A stretch of 64,000 bases of DNA from Phreatobacter oligotrophus (GCF_003046185.1 NZ_PZZL01000003.1:310001-374000), one strand, 5' to 3'; shown: positions 33,550 to 42,451, numbered from the stretch's first letter. A program made the numbers and translations. Notes: a model not told the origin generated them from the letters alone.

Positions 33550-34914
33550 TCAGCTGCAATTCGAGACCTGGTTGGCACAGATGCCGCGCCACCATCCCCG
33601 CTCTCCGCCGATCTCGACCAGCCCCCAGTTTCCCGAGCAGGCGTGGAGGCGTTCGACGACGTCGCCGGGACCGATGGGCGTTGGCTCACGCGCCACCGGC
33701 CGAATCGCGGAAAACTCGCTGGGCGCCTGCCGCAGTTCGCCGCGAGCCAGTCCGGTATTGGCAAGCGCCGCGCCGATGAGGCTCGCCGGGACCCATCCCT
33801 GGCCGCGCGGCGCCTGGGGCAGCGTGCGGGGATAGCGCTCGCCATAGGCCACTCCCGGTGCGGTGATGTCCCGCACCAGAAACCACCCCGGCCGGGAGCC
33901 GATCACCCTGAACTGGGAGCGGTAGGTCTGGCCTCGATCACCAAGGCGGTCGGGCGCCTTCCACGGCGGGGGTATCCGGCCGATCGCCCGTGCCTGCGCA
34001 TTGGGAGCCGCGCGCAGGGTCATCCCGGCGGGATCGGGGTCCATCGACCAGGCGGTGATGTCGCAAGTCTCGGTGCCGCGCGGCAGCCGCCTGCGGTCGG
34101 AACGCATCCCCTCTGACTGACCAACAAAACGCTCCCACCACTCGTCGTCCTGGACTGAATTGCCCTCGACCACGCGCGTGTTCACGGCGATGAGCCTGGT
34201 CTCGCTCACCACCAGATCGACTTCGATCGCCTGGCCCTCGTCATCCGCGCGTCCCGGACGCGATGGATCGTCGGCGTCTGCGCGGAAAAGAGCGACATAG
34301 CCCTTGATGTTGTGGTCGAGACTGTCGGGCTTGAGGGTCCTGACCGGCCCGGCTCGCCAGCCGGGGGGCGTGGCCGCGATCGCAGCGTCAAGCCAGGCAT
34401 GGCTATCGACCAGTCTCACCTCGTTATTCCTGACGAGATAGGCCGTCCGGATCTGCCAGCCGACGAGCACCAGCGCACCGCCGTCCGGCGTCGTCGCCAG
34501 CTGGGTGAAGAAGTTCGGCTTGTCCCTCGATATGTCATAGGGCTCGAGGAAGCGGCCGATCACGCGCTCCTGCGCGCCCGTCCCCTTCGAGAGGATGATC
34601 AACCGCACGGGCTGCTCGATGCCGGCGCCGCCGCCCTCGCCGGTTTCGAAAAGCCTGCCGACAACGACCTTCAGACGCTCGGCGCCCACGGGATATTCGG
34701 AGAGGTCGTATTGCTCGCAGCGTAATGCGCCGCCGGGACGACCGCGGGCTGATGGATCCTGGCTGCGCAGGAAGACAGGGTCGCTGCGCCAGTCCGTGTC
34801 GCCGAGGCTGCAGGACGGTATCGGCGTTGGCTGCTGGGCAAGGCTTGGCGCAACGCCTCCCAGCATCGCGGCAAAAGTCGCGATCAGTTGAAAGGTGCGC
34901 ATGGCATCGGACAT
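33550..34914 (-). CDS. Secreted protein with C-terminal bacterial SH3-like domains
   Basis: 454 aa. A signal peptide (FQLIATFAAMLGGVAPSLAQ) is followed by a large domain with no recognised family (residues 30-290). An SH3-type region starts at MTLRAAPNAQARAIGRI, with a later VERLHACSGNWGLVEIGGERGWW segment that looks like a second SH3 repeat. Start at 34914 is chosen because GGGAGA lies 6-8 bases upstream. Bacterial SH3 domains often bind cell-wall peptides, so an envelope role is likely (inference). Confidence 0.65.
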   Translation of the reverse strand: MSDAMRTFQLIATFAAMLGGVAPSLAQQPTPIPSCSLGDTDWRSDPVFLRSQDPSARGRPGGALRCEQYDLSEYPVGAERLKVVVGRLFETGEGGGAGIEQPVRLIILSKGTGAQERVIGRFLEPYDISRDKPNFFTQLATTPDGGALVLVGWQIRTAYLVRNNEVRLVDSHAWLDAAIAATPPGWRAGPVRTLKPDSLDHNIKGYVALFRADADDPSRPGRADDEGQAIEVDLVVSETRLIAVNTRVVEGNSVQDDEWWERFVGQSEGMRSDRRRLPRGTETCDITAWSMDPDPAGMTLRAAPNAQARAIGRIPPPWKAPDRLGDRGQTYRSQFRVIGSRPGWFLVRDITAPGVAYGERYPRTLPQAPRGQGWVPASLIGAALANTGLARGELRQAPSEFSAIRPVAREPTPIGPGDVVERLHACSGNWGLVEIGGERGWWRGICANQVSNCS

Positions 34915-35225
34915 GGAGCTTCTCCCGGAGCGGCTTATCCCCGCGGGATGCTGAAGGCTCATGCCGTCACGGAAAGCCCGTGTTTCAGATCGGCGATCTT
35001 GCGGCCGACGTCCCACGTTCTCGGCTGGACCCGTTTGCGGGGATGACCCGCGGGGGCTGACTGGATGGGGCCGCAAGAACGTTGAGCGCATTGCCGGTGC
35101 GTTGCTGTGGGGCGAACGGCGCTTTTCCTCGTTTCGGCGACGTTACTTTCGCGGTATGGAAAAAGGACGCGCGGCAAGCCGGCGCCCTTCGCCGCCCGGC
35201 AGGAACGCGCCAGGGGACGACCAGC
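34915..35225. other. Intergenic region between divergent envelope genes
   Basis: About 311 bases between the SH3-type gene and the 165-aa membrane gene. No coding frame here looks genuine on either strand. No hairpin, repeat or conserved regulatory motif was recognised. Confidence 0.4.
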
Positions 35226-35723
35226 ATGCCTGTTGCCGCTCCGCCACTGACCCTCGCTCGCCTGGCCATCGCCTTCGCCGCTGGCGCTCTGGCGGTCCTC
35301 TTGTTCCATCAGGTCGCCGTCCTGATGATCGCCAGGGCGGGCATCGCACCCCTCAGGGCCTTTGTGTTCGATCCCGTCGCGCCATTCGGGATCCCGCAAG
35401 TCATGAGCCTGGCCTTCTTCGGTGGGTTGTGGGCCGTGGTCTTCACGGTGATCTGGACGCGGTTCGGAAGTGCGGTCCGTCTGCCGTTCTGGGCCGCGGC
35501 GGCGATCTTCGGCGCCGTGGCTCCGACGCTCGTGGCCTGGTTCGTGGTTGCGCCCCTGAAAGGCCAGCCCGTCGCAGCGGGGTTCAACCCGGCAAGGATG
35601 TGGATCGGGCCTGTTCTCAATGGACTGTTCGGCCTCGGCGTCGGCCTGATGATCCCTCTCGGGGCCAGGCTGTGGGGCGAGCAGCGCAGGGGGACACCGT
35701 CACCCACCGCATTGCGCGATTGA
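35226..35723 (+). CDS. Integral membrane protein, unknown (165 aa)
   Basis: Four hydrophobic helices: LARLAIAFAAGALAVLLFHQ, VMSLAFFGGLWAVVFTVIW, FWAAAAIFGAVAPTLVAWFVV and PVLNGLFGLGVGLMIPLGARLW. A central charged loop is short. Start at 35226 gives a normal N-terminus before helix 1. No family recognised. Confidence 0.65.
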   Translation: MPVAAPPLTLARLAIAFAAGALAVLLFHQVAVLMIARAGIAPLRAFVFDPVAPFGIPQVMSLAFFGGLWAVVFTVIWTRFGSAVRLPFWAAAAIFGAVAPTLVAWFVVAPLKGQPVAAGFNPARMWIGPVLNGLFGLGVGLMIPLGARLWGEQRRGTPSPTALRD

Positions 35724-35896
35724 CCGGGTCCTTCCCGTCGCGACGCAGGCGAGCGAGACAGGTGCGCGCCCTCGCGCCGGCTCCGGCAAGGCGAAGCATC
35801 ATCCTGGCGCCTGTCCCTGATCGCCCGGGTGCAAACGTTTCCGAGGTCCGCTTGGGGCCCCAGCAGCGACATTGGCCTAGCAATTTCAAGGACGAT

Positions 35897-35986
35897 TGGC
35901 GGAGAGGGAGGGATTCGAACCCCCGATACGGTTGCCCGTATGCCGCATTTCGAGTGCGGTGCTTTCAACCACTCAGCCACCTCTCC
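35897..35986 (-). tRNA. tRNA-Ser (anticodon CGA)
   Basis: The minus strand folds as a tRNA with acceptor GGAGAGG/CTCTCC, a D-arm with GGCTGAGTGGTTGAAAGC, an anticodon loop CTCGAAA (CGA, reading UCG), the long variable arm of class II tRNAs (CATACGGGCAACCGTATC) and a T-arm GGTTCGAATC. The CCA tail is encoded (plus-strand TGG at 35897-35899). It decodes Ser codon UCG, common in this GC-rich genome. Confidence 0.97.
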
Positions 35987-36439
35987 GCGGTCGCAAGGCG
36001 GTGCGAGAAGACGCGCCGCCCGAGTTGAAGCGAAGCGCGACATAGCGGAACGGACGGCCGCATTCAAGCACGGCGTCGCGGCGGGGACGGAATTTCGCAG
36101 GAACAGCGTCGACGGCCTTCATGCCCTGCGACCGCCCGCCGTGCATCCCGGCCGGCACGGCCTCGCCCCTCGGGGCAGCCGGGCGACACGGCCTCCCCGG
36201 CCGCAGAGGCAAAAAAGGGCGGCGCCCTGCGGGTTTTCCTTGACTCGCGCGCCTGTTTCCATCATTGAGCCGCGTCCCGCTTCCGCTTGGCTGAGAACCG
36301 TCCGGTTCCGTCGTGCGATGCGGGCGTCACCAACAACCGCCGGTCCGCCGGCGGCAAGACCAAACAAGAAGACGGCCGGCCAAGGCGCGAGGGGCTTCCC
36401 TCCCGACCCGCCAGGCATCGTCGACAAGGACCGAAAACG
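35987..36439. other. rplU upstream region with candidate promoter
   Basis: 453 bases between tRNA-Ser and rplU with no supported gene. A candidate rightward promoter has TTGACT at 36240-36245, a 17-base spacer and CATTGA at 36263-36268, giving a leader of about 165 bases for rplU. On the minus strand AGGGC-GCC-GCCCT followed by six Ts (36211-36228) is a compact terminator-like element with no minus-strand gene to serve. Confidence 0.5.
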
Positions 36440-37114
36440 ATGTACGCAGTCATCAAGACTGGCGGCAAGCAGTACAAGGTTGCCGCCTCCGACACGATCA
36501 CCATCGAGAAGCTCGAGGCTGCGGCCGGCGAGACGGTGGTGTTCCCCGAGGTGCTCATGGTCGGCGGCGACGCCGGCATCACCATCGGCTCCCCCTTCGT
36601 GGCCGGCGCCTCCGTGGCCGCCGAGGTCGTGAAGCAGGCCCGCGGCCCGAAGACCATCTCGTTCCGCAAGCGCCGCCGCCAGAATTCGAAGCGCAAGAAG
36701 GGTCATCGCCAGGACCTGACCATCGTGCGCATCGCCGAGATCCTCACCGGCGGCGCCAAGCCGTCGAAGGCCGCTGCCGCGCCGAAGGCCGACAAGGCCG
36801 AGGGCAAGGCCGCCAAGGCCGAGGTCGCCGAGACCGCTGCTGCCCCGACCGGCAAGATGGACACGTCCAACCTGTCGCTGATCGCCGGCATCGGCCCGAC
36901 GATCGAGAAGAAGCTGCGCGCCGCCGGCATCACCTCCTGGGAGGAGATCGCCTCCTGGGATGACGCTGCGCTCGAGGCGAAGGACAAGGAGCTCGGGCTC
37001 CGCGGCCGCGCCAAGCGCGAGGAATGGGTCGAGCAGGCCAAGGAGCTGCTGGCTGGCAAGCCGCCGCGCGCCAAGGTCGACAAGGCCGAGCTGGAATCCG
37101 GGGAAGACAAGTAA
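36440..37114 (+). CDS. rplU: 50S ribosomal protein L21 with C-terminal helix-hairpin-helix extension
   Basis: 224 aa. Residues 1-103 are standard L21 ([31 protein letters not shown]). Normal L21 is about 103 aa. Here a Lys/Ala-rich linker (about 115-150) leads to a helix-hairpin-helix-like domain ([29 protein letters not shown]). The extension is known in Rhizobiales L21. Start at 36440 is fixed by homology. It is followed by rpmA after 76 bases. Confidence 0.96.
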   Translation: MYAVIKTGGKQYKVAASDTITIEKLEAAAGETVVFPEVLMVGGDAGITIGSPFVAGASVAAEVVKQARGPKTISFRKRRRQNSKRKKGHRQDLTIVRIAEILTGGAKPSKAAAAPKADKAEGKAAKAEVAETAAAPTGKMDTSNLSLIAGIGPTIEKKLRAAGITSWEEIASWDDAALEAKDKELGLRGRAKREEWVEQAKELLAGKPPRAKVDKAELESGEDK

Positions 37115-37190
37115 GCGGGGCTCTTCGCCACGCTCTTGCCATCTCTCTGCACAACACGTCTTATAAGACCAACGGAATCGGGAGCTCCTC

Positions 37191-37460
37191 ATGGCTCACA
37201 AAAAGGCAGGCGGCTCGTCGCGTAACGGTCGCGACTCGAACGCCCAGCGTCTCGGTGTGAAGCGGTTCGGCGGCCAGCAGGTCGTCTCCGGCAACATTCT
37301 CGTGCGTCAGCGCGGGACGAAGTTCCATCCCGGCACCAATGTCGGGCTTGGCAAGGATCACACGCTCTTCGCGACCACCGACGGCCGCGTAGAGTTCCGA
37401 ACGAAAGCGAATAACCGTACCTACGTGTCGGTTGTTCCGATGATTGCCGCCGCCGAGTAA
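37191..37460 (+). CDS. rpmA: 50S ribosomal protein L27
   Basis: 89 aa with the invariant [15 protein letters not shown] start, [19 protein letters not shown] and [15 protein letters not shown] component of the peptidyl-transferase region. It follows rplU as in nearly all bacteria. Confidence 0.98.
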   Translation: MAHKKAGGSSRNGRDSNAQRLGVKRFGGQQVVSGNILVRQRGTKFHPGTNVGLGKDHTLFATTDGRVEFRTKANNRTYVSVVPMIAAAE

Positions 37461-37530
37461 CAGGCGGCACCGACATCGGGGCCGCCGGCGAGTTCGCCAG
37501 GCTGCCCCATGATCGCGGATCGAAGATCGA

Positions 37531-37565
37531 GGGGCGCCAGGCGAGACAGCCGGGCGCCCCTTTCT
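37531..37565 (+). terminator. Intrinsic terminator of rplU-rpmA
   Basis: GGGGCGCC (37531-37538) pairs with GGCGCCCC (37553-37560), followed by TTTCTTCTT. It lies 70 bases past the rpmA stop. Confidence 0.75.
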
Positions 37566-37621
37566 TCTTCGGTCCTGGAAATGGTTCCAGGCCCGCTGAC
37601 AGGCAAGGGAAGGAACCTGCC

Positions 37622-38269
37622 ATGACTGCCCTGGAAACCGAACTGGAAGGCCGCCTCGGCGGCGATCTGCGCGAGAGCTGTATGCCCGTCCTCGAGACGG
37701 AGCGGCTCGTTCTCCGTGTGCCGCGTTTCGAGGACGTCCCGGCGGTCGTGGCGCTGGCCAATGACCGACGGATTGCCGAGATGACGGCCAATCTCCCGCA
37801 TCCCTATGCGGCGAAAGACGCGGAGAACTGGATCGCCAACGCCTGGACCTCCCAGGACCATCCCCTTCTCATCACCCTCAAGGCCAACGGCGCGCCCATC
37901 GGTGCGACGGGCTTCGTGATGCCCGATACAGGCGATCCCGAAATCGGTTACTGGCTCGGCACCGCCCATTGGGGCCGCGGCTATGCGACGGAGGCCGCCC
38001 GCGCCGTCGTCGATCACCTGTTCACGGATCGCGCCGCCGAGGCGGTGGCCGCCCGCGCCCGGGTCGTCAATCCGGCCTCGCGCCGCGTCATCGAGCGTTG
38101 CGGCTTCCAGTGGGTCGGCGCCGGCCTCACCCGCTCGCGCCTGCTGGCGAGCTCGGTGCCGGTCGACAAGTTCCGCCTCGACCGCACGCTCTGGGCCAGC
38201 CTCAAGGCCTGGCGCGACCCGATCCTGCGGCGCTCCGCGCCGAAGGTCGTTGCGGGTTGCCTGGCGTGA
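37622..38269 (+). CDS. GNAT acetyltransferase, RimJ/RimL type
   Basis: 215 aa. An N-terminal ETERLVLRVPRFEDVPAVVALANDRRI and a central GYWLGTAHWGRGYATEAARAVVDHLF (acetyl-CoA P-loop region) are typical of the RimJ/RimL group. It may acetylate a protein N-terminus or small molecule. Start at 37622 has GGAAGGAAC upstream. It is placed just after rpmA's terminator, as in many Rhizobiales genomes. Confidence 0.88.
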   Translation: MTALETELEGRLGGDLRESCMPVLETERLVLRVPRFEDVPAVVALANDRRIAEMTANLPHPYAAKDAENWIANAWTSQDHPLLITLKANGAPIGATGFVMPDTGDPEIGYWLGTAHWGRGYATEAARAVVDHLFTDRAAEAVAARARVVNPASRRVIERCGFQWVGAGLTRSRLLASSVPVDKFRLDRTLWASLKAWRDPILRRSAPKVVAGCLA

Positions 38270-38285
38270 GCCTCGTCCTGCAGCC

Positions 38286-38308
38286 CCCCGCCGGCACGGC
38301 CGGCGGGG
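38286..38308 (+). terminator. Hairpin between two GNAT genes
   Basis: CCCCGCCGG-CACGG-CCGGCGGGG is a perfect 9-bp stem followed only by TT. It begins 17 bases after the first GNAT stop and ends 16 bases before the second start; weak terminator or processing signal. Confidence 0.45.
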
Positions 38309-38324
38309 TTCGCGGGAGGACCGG

Positions 38325-38891
38325 TTGAACGGCCCTTTCCTGCCCCATGTGCCGCTGACGACGCGTCGGCTGGTCCTGCGCCAGCCGAGCTTCGACGACG
38401 TGCCGCGCCTCGCCCGCCTCGCCGGCGACAGGGACGTCGCGCGGATGCTCCTTGTCGTCCCGCATCCCTATACTGAGGCCCATGCTTCCGCCTTCATCGG
38501 CGACGTGCTCGCCTCGAACCTCACGGGCGATTCCCTCGCTCTCGCCGTGGCGCGGGCGAAGGAGCCCCACGCCCTCATCGGCCTGGTCAGCTTTTCCCGC
38601 GAGGGCCCCGCGGCGACCATCGGCTGGTGGTTCGGCAAATCCGTCTGGGGCAAGGGATTCGCCACCGAGGCGGTGAGGGCCATGATCGCCCTCGCCTTCC
38701 GTGATCCGGAGATCCAGCGACTCGACGCCGGAGCCTTCGCCGACAACCCGGCCTCGCTGAGGGTGCAGGAAAAGCTTGGCTTCCGCCGCACCGGCGAAAG
38801 CGTGAAGACCAGCGCCGCCCGTGGCGCCGATGTGCCCCATGTGGACATGAGCCTGGCGCGCGCGGCCTTCGAGGCCGCCGCGTCGCATTGA
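38325..38891 (+). CDS. GNAT acetyltransferase, RimJ/RimL type, second copy
   Basis: 188 aa. The pattern is LTTRRLVLRQPSFDDVPRLARLAGDRDVARML, then ATIGWWFGKSVWGKGFATEAVRAMIALAF, close in plan to its neighbour, suggesting tandem duplication. No ATG fits the N-terminus: TTG at 38325 is chosen because GGGAGGA lies four bases upstream. Function as for the neighbour; substrate unknown. Confidence 0.83.
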   Translation: MNGPFLPHVPLTTRRLVLRQPSFDDVPRLARLAGDRDVARMLLVVPHPYTEAHASAFIGDVLASNLTGDSLALAVARAKEPHALIGLVSFSREGPAATIGWWFGKSVWGKGFATEAVRAMIALAFRDPEIQRLDAGAFADNPASLRVQEKLGFRRTGESVKTSAARGADVPHVDMSLARAAFEAAASH

Positions 38892-38922
38892 GAATGCCGT
38901 GCGCCGGCGCTAGGGAGGATGG

Positions 38923-39462
38923 ATGAACAGCACCTCCATCCCCATCGGCGTCGTCACCGTCTCGGATCGCGCCAGCCGCGGCCTCTACGAGGACAAGGGC
39001 GGCCCCGGCATCGTCGCGGCGCTGACCGACCTGCTCGCCAGCCCCTGGCACGCCGTGCCGCGCGTCATCCCCGATGAGCAGGCGGTGATCGAGGCGGCGC
39101 TGATCGAACTCGCCGACCAGGAGCACTGTCCGCTGATCCTCACCACCGGCGGCACCGGCCCGGCGATCCGCGACGTCACGCCCGAAGCCACGGAAGCCGT
39201 CTGCCAGAAGATGATGCCGGGTTTCGGCGAGCTGATGCGCCAGGTGAGCCTCAAGGTCGTGCCGACCGCCATCCTGTCGCGGCAGACGGCTGGCATCCGC
39301 GGCCGGTCGCTGATCGTCAACCTGCCGGGCAAGCCCTCGTCGATCCGCGAGTGCCTCGACGCGGTGATGCCCGCCATCCCCTATTGCATCGACCTGATCG
39401 AGGGCCCGCGGCTGGAGACGAACCCCGCCCATTGCGTGGCCTTCCGGCCGAAGGGGGCGTGA
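38923..39462 (+). CDS. mog: Molybdopterin adenylyltransferase (Mog/MoaB family)
   Basis: 179 aa. The MoCF-binding fold shows GVVTVSDRASRGLYEDKGGP and the diagnostic TTGGTGPAIRDVTPEAT, plus LPGKPSSIRECLDAV. It adenylates molybdopterin before molybdenum insertion. This supports the two molybdoenzymes in the window (CoxMSL-type hydroxylase, NasA). Start at 38923. Confidence 0.92.
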   Translation: MNSTSIPIGVVTVSDRASRGLYEDKGGPGIVAALTDLLASPWHAVPRVIPDEQAVIEAALIELADQEHCPLILTTGGTGPAIRDVTPEATEAVCQKMMPGFGELMRQVSLKVVPTAILSRQTAGIRGRSLIVNLPGKPSSIRECLDAVMPAIPYCIDLIEGPRLETNPAHCVAFRPKGA

Positions 39463-39469
39463 GACGCGC

Positions 39470-39826
39470 CTAGCGCGATCGGGCGCTTCGCCGGGCAGGC
39501 GGAGAGAGCCCGAGGAAGACGAACAAGGCGCGGTTCAGCCGGAGGATGTCGTCATCGGCGAGTCGCCCGATGCAAACGCCCAGCTTGCTCCGCGGCACGG
39601 TCGTGACCTTGTCGACCATGAGGCGGCTCGCCGCGCGCAACCCGTTTGTTGGATCCGGCTCAATCACCAGCCGGAACAGCGGGGCATCCGTGGTGTCCGT
39701 CGTGAACACGCAGATCGTGACCGACCCGGTCTGCGCGAAATGATCATCCTGGATGATGACGGCGGGCCGCGGCTTTCCCGCATAGTCCTGACCGCCGGCG
39801 ACGGTCCAGACCTCACCGCGTCTCAC
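39470..39826 (-). CDS. mazF: MazF/PemK-type endoribonuclease toxin
   Basis: 118 aa with RRGEVWTVAGGQDYAGKPRPAVIIQDD at the start and DKVTTVPRSKLGVCIGRL later, the CcdB/MazF-like plasmid-maintenance fold. It cleaves mRNA at short sequences when not bound by its antitoxin. It overlaps the antitoxin gene by four bases (ATGA). The last residues are Arg/Ser-rich, a little longer than average. Confidence 0.9.
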   Translation of the reverse strand: MRRGEVWTVAGGQDYAGKPRPAVIIQDDHFAQTGSVTICVFTTDTTDAPLFRLVIEPDPTNGLRAASRLMVDKVTTVPRSKLGVCIGRLADDDILRLNRALFVFLGLSPPARRSARSR

Positions 39827-40050
39827 GGCTCAGGCCCACCAGCCGATATGGCATCGATGAAGGCCTGGTCGGCTTCGGCCTCGACACTGGCGGCGACGGC
39901 TGCCGACTGGCGCCGGGCTTCCCGTTCAAACGCCGCGGAGCGCATATCCGGGACCCAGATCTGGATGGGACGAAGCCCGCGCTCGCGCAGGGACAGGCGA
40001 TGGCGGCGAACCTTGTCCCGTCCCGCATCGCTTTGGGCCTTCGGCGCCAT
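39823..40050 (-). CDS. mazE: MazE-type antitoxin (DUF3018 family)
   Basis: 75 aa. The pattern RDKVRRHRLSLRERGLRPIQIWVPD is that of antitoxins paired with MazF in Proteobacteria. The acidic C-terminus (SVEAEADQAFIDAI) is suited to toxin binding. Start at 40050 (MAPKAQSD). It precedes the toxin gene in an overlapping operon. Confidence 0.9.
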   Translation of the reverse strand: MAPKAQSDAGRDKVRRHRLSLRERGLRPIQIWVPDMRSAAFEREARRQSAAVAASVEAEADQAFIDAISAGGPEP

Positions 40051-40169
40051 GACGATCTCCCTGCTGGTGACATGTAACCCATCGGGTGCCGTCCTGCCAG
40101 CCTGATGGCGCGCTTCACCTCCTCCGGTGACCGGTCTAGCCTTCGTCGACACGCACAACGGAGGCGATC

Positions 40170-41252
40170 ATGGACCGGCGCGACGCAACCGCAGCACTCT
40201 TCGGCCTCGGGGCGCTGTCGGCGCTGGCGACACCCGCCGCGGCCCAGGCGCAGGCCACCCGCACCGCCCCGCTCGGCGGGGCCATCACCGACGTCGCCGG
40301 CGTGAAGGTCGGGCACTTCACCGACACGCGCCGCCCGACCGGCTGCACGGTCCTGATCACCGAGGAAGGGGCGACGGCCGGCGTCGACGTGCGCGGCGCA
40401 GCGCCGGGCACGCGGGAGACCGATCTCCTCAATCCCACCAATCTCGTCGACCGCGTCCATGCCATCATGCTGGCCGGCGGCAGCGCCTTCGGGCTTGAGG
40501 CTGCCACCGGCGCGGTGCGCTTCCTCGAGGAGAAAGGCATCGGCTTCCCCGCAGGACCGGCGCGCGTGCCCATCGTGCCGGCCGCCATCCTCTTCGATCT
40601 CGGCATGGGCGACCATCGCATCCGCCCGGATGCCGAGGCCGGCTACAAGGCCTGCGCCGCCGCCACGACCGAAGCCCCCGCCGAGGGCTCGGTCGGTGCG
40701 GGCGCTGGCGCAACGGTCGGCAAGGCCTATGGCCTCGCCCGCGCCATGAAGGGCGGCATCGGCACGGCCTCGGTCAAGGTCGGCAAGGTGACGGTCGGCG
40801 CGCTGGTGGCGGTCAATGCGGTCGGCGACGTCATCGATCCGCGCTCGGGCGAGGTGATCGCCGGAACCCGCACCGAGGATGGCCGACGCCGCCTCGGCCT
40901 CACCCAGGCGATCCTGCGCGGCGAGCTGCCTCCCGCGCTCCAGGCCGGCATGGCGACCACCATCGGCATCGTCGCGACCGACGCGCAGCTGACCAAGGCG
41001 CAGGCGCAGAAGATCGCCCAGCAGGCCCATGACGGCCTCGCCCGCACCATCGACCCCATCCACACCATGTGGGACGGCGACACGCTGTTCTGCGTCGCCA
41101 CGGGCAAGAGCGGCGTCACCGGCAACATGATGGCGCTCGGCGCCATCGCCGCGCAGGTCATGGCGGCGGCGGTGATCCGAGCCGTGCTGGCGGCGAAGGC
41201 CGTGCCGGGTCCGGGGGTACCGGCGGTGCCGGGCGCCAGCGAGTTCGGCTAA
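40170..41252 (+). CDS. P1-family (S58, DmpA-like) peptidase, exported
   Basis: 360 aa. The N-terminal signal has a Tat-like RRDATAALFGLGALSALATPAAAQA. The P1 fold follows: GVKVGHFTD, LAGGSAFGLEAATG, GSVGAGAGATVGKA. The self-cleavage site of DmpA/BapA (GS-IIVVVATDA) aligns with AT-TIGIVATDA at about residues 262-272, so Thr263 may be the N-terminal nucleophile of the processed enzyme (inference). It would act on N-terminal D- or beta-amino acid peptides or amides in the periplasm. Confidence 0.88.
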   Translation: MDRRDATAALFGLGALSALATPAAAQAQATRTAPLGGAITDVAGVKVGHFTDTRRPTGCTVLITEEGATAGVDVRGAAPGTRETDLLNPTNLVDRVHAIMLAGGSAFGLEAATGAVRFLEEKGIGFPAGPARVPIVPAAILFDLGMGDHRIRPDAEAGYKACAAATTEAPAEGSVGAGAGATVGKAYGLARAMKGGIGTASVKVGKVTVGALVAVNAVGDVIDPRSGEVIAGTRTEDGRRRLGLTQAILRGELPPALQAGMATTIGIVATDAQLTKAQAQKIAQQAHDGLARTIDPIHTMWDGDTLFCVATGKSGVTGNMMALGAIAAQVMAAAVIRAVLAAKAVPGPGVPAVPGASEFG

Positions 41253-41256
41253 AGGC

Positions 41257-42330
41257 TCACGAGCCCCGGCGAGGCACCGTCGCCAGGAACTCCCCGAGCT
41301 CGGTCTTCCAGAACCGCGCCATGCCGGTCGTGCCGTGGCCACGCGTCTGCGCGCTCGCCGGGATCAGCAGCAGCCGGGCATTGGGGATGCGCTTCAGCTC
41401 GCGCTCCATGATTCCTGTCTCGGGCGGATTGCGCTCGTCATCGGCCGAGTTGATGGCGAGCACCCGCGCCCGGATGCGGTCGAGCCGCGGCGCGGGATTG
41501 TAGTCCCGCGAGGAATCCCACTGGTACATGAAGTCGTTGGCATCGGCCGTGAAGGGCGCAGCAAGACGGCCGTCCAGCAGCTTGTCGGCGGCCTCGCGGG
41601 TCGGCGCCATCTCCTGGTAGGCGAGCGTGCCGCCATTGGTGGCGATGCCGTAGAAGACGTTGGCGACCCGCAGCGCCTTCGGCTGCGTCGTGTAATTGCC
41701 GTTGTTCCAGTCGGGATCGTTGCGCACGCTGTCGATGATCAGCCGCCGCATCATCCAGTTGCGGCTGGACATCTCGGTCGGCTGAGAGGCCATCGGCACC
41801 AGCGCGTCCATGAAGTCGGGATGGGTGACGCCCCAGATCCAGGCATGCATCCCGCCCATGGAATTGCCGATGATCAGCCGCACCCGGCGGATGCCGAGGC
41901 CCTCGGTCAGCAGCCGGTGATGGCCGGCGACCATGTCGTCGTAATTGTAGCGCGGGAAGGCGGCGCGCATCCCGTCGGAGGGCTTCGACGACTGCCCTGC
42001 GCCGATGGCGTCGGGGATGATGATGAAATACTTCGTGGCATCCAGCGGCTGGCCCGGCCCGAAGAGCTCGCCGGCAAAGCCCGGATTGACCATGCTCGCG
42101 GCCGAACCCGCCGTGCCGTGCAGCACGAGCACGGGTTCGCCGGAGGGGTTGCCGATGGTGAGGTAGCTGAGCTTCACCTCCGGCAGCACCGCGCCGGTGT
42201 GGAAGCGGAAGTCGCGGGCCACATAGGTGCCGCGCTTCGGCTCGGGGTAGTCGGCGGCGATGGCCGCCGCCGCCAGGAACGGCAGCAGCAGACAGGCGGC
42301 GATGAGCCGCGCGAGGCGCGTCATGAGCAT
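41257..42330 (-). CDS. Exported alpha/beta hydrolase, homoserine-acetyltransferase-like
   Basis: 357 aa. Signal peptide LIAACLLLPFLAAAAIAAD. The MetX-like alpha/beta fold has GTAGSAASM, nucleophile elbow IIGNSMGGMHAW, acid NSADDERNPP and histidine RGHGTTG. The signal peptide shows it is not the biosynthetic MetX, which is encoded elsewhere in the window. It is probably a periplasmic esterase or acyltransferase of unknown substrate. Convergent with the P1 peptidase (4-base gap). Confidence 0.85.
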   Translation of the reverse strand: MLMTRLARLIAACLLLPFLAAAAIAADYPEPKRGTYVARDFRFHTGAVLPEVKLSYLTIGNPSGEPVLVLHGTAGSAASMVNPGFAGELFGPGQPLDATKYFIIIPDAIGAGQSSKPSDGMRAAFPRYNYDDMVAGHHRLLTEGLGIRRVRLIIGNSMGGMHAWIWGVTHPDFMDALVPMASQPTEMSSRNWMMRRLIIDSVRNDPDWNNGNYTTQPKALRVANVFYGIATNGGTLAYQEMAPTREAADKLLDGRLAAPFTADANDFMYQWDSSRDYNPAPRLDRIRARVLAINSADDERNPPETGIMERELKRIPNARLLLIPASAQTRGHGTTGMARFWKTELGEFLATVPRRGS

Positions 42331-42408
42331 GGTCGTCCCTCCCGGATCGGCCCGGTGCGGCGGGAAACCGCCCGGAGCTCTTGGGAGGGACTATGGCGCG
42401 CCCTCAGG

Positions 42409-42432
42409 AACGGCGGCAAGCCCGCCGCCGTT
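42409..42432 (-). terminator. Hairpin after the thiolase gene
   Basis: AACGGCGGC (42409-42417) pairs perfectly with GCCGCCGTT (42424-42432), 20 bases past the thiolase stop. No T-run on the minus strand. Confidence 0.5.
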
Positions 42433-42451
42433 CACCGGTTCGGGAGCGCCT

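Noticed and set aside
41257-42330. Second homoserine acetyltransferase (MetX)
   Set aside because: The fold resembles MetX but it has a signal peptide and lacks typical MetX sequence (GGCMGTTGP); the true metX with metW is at 59767-61580.
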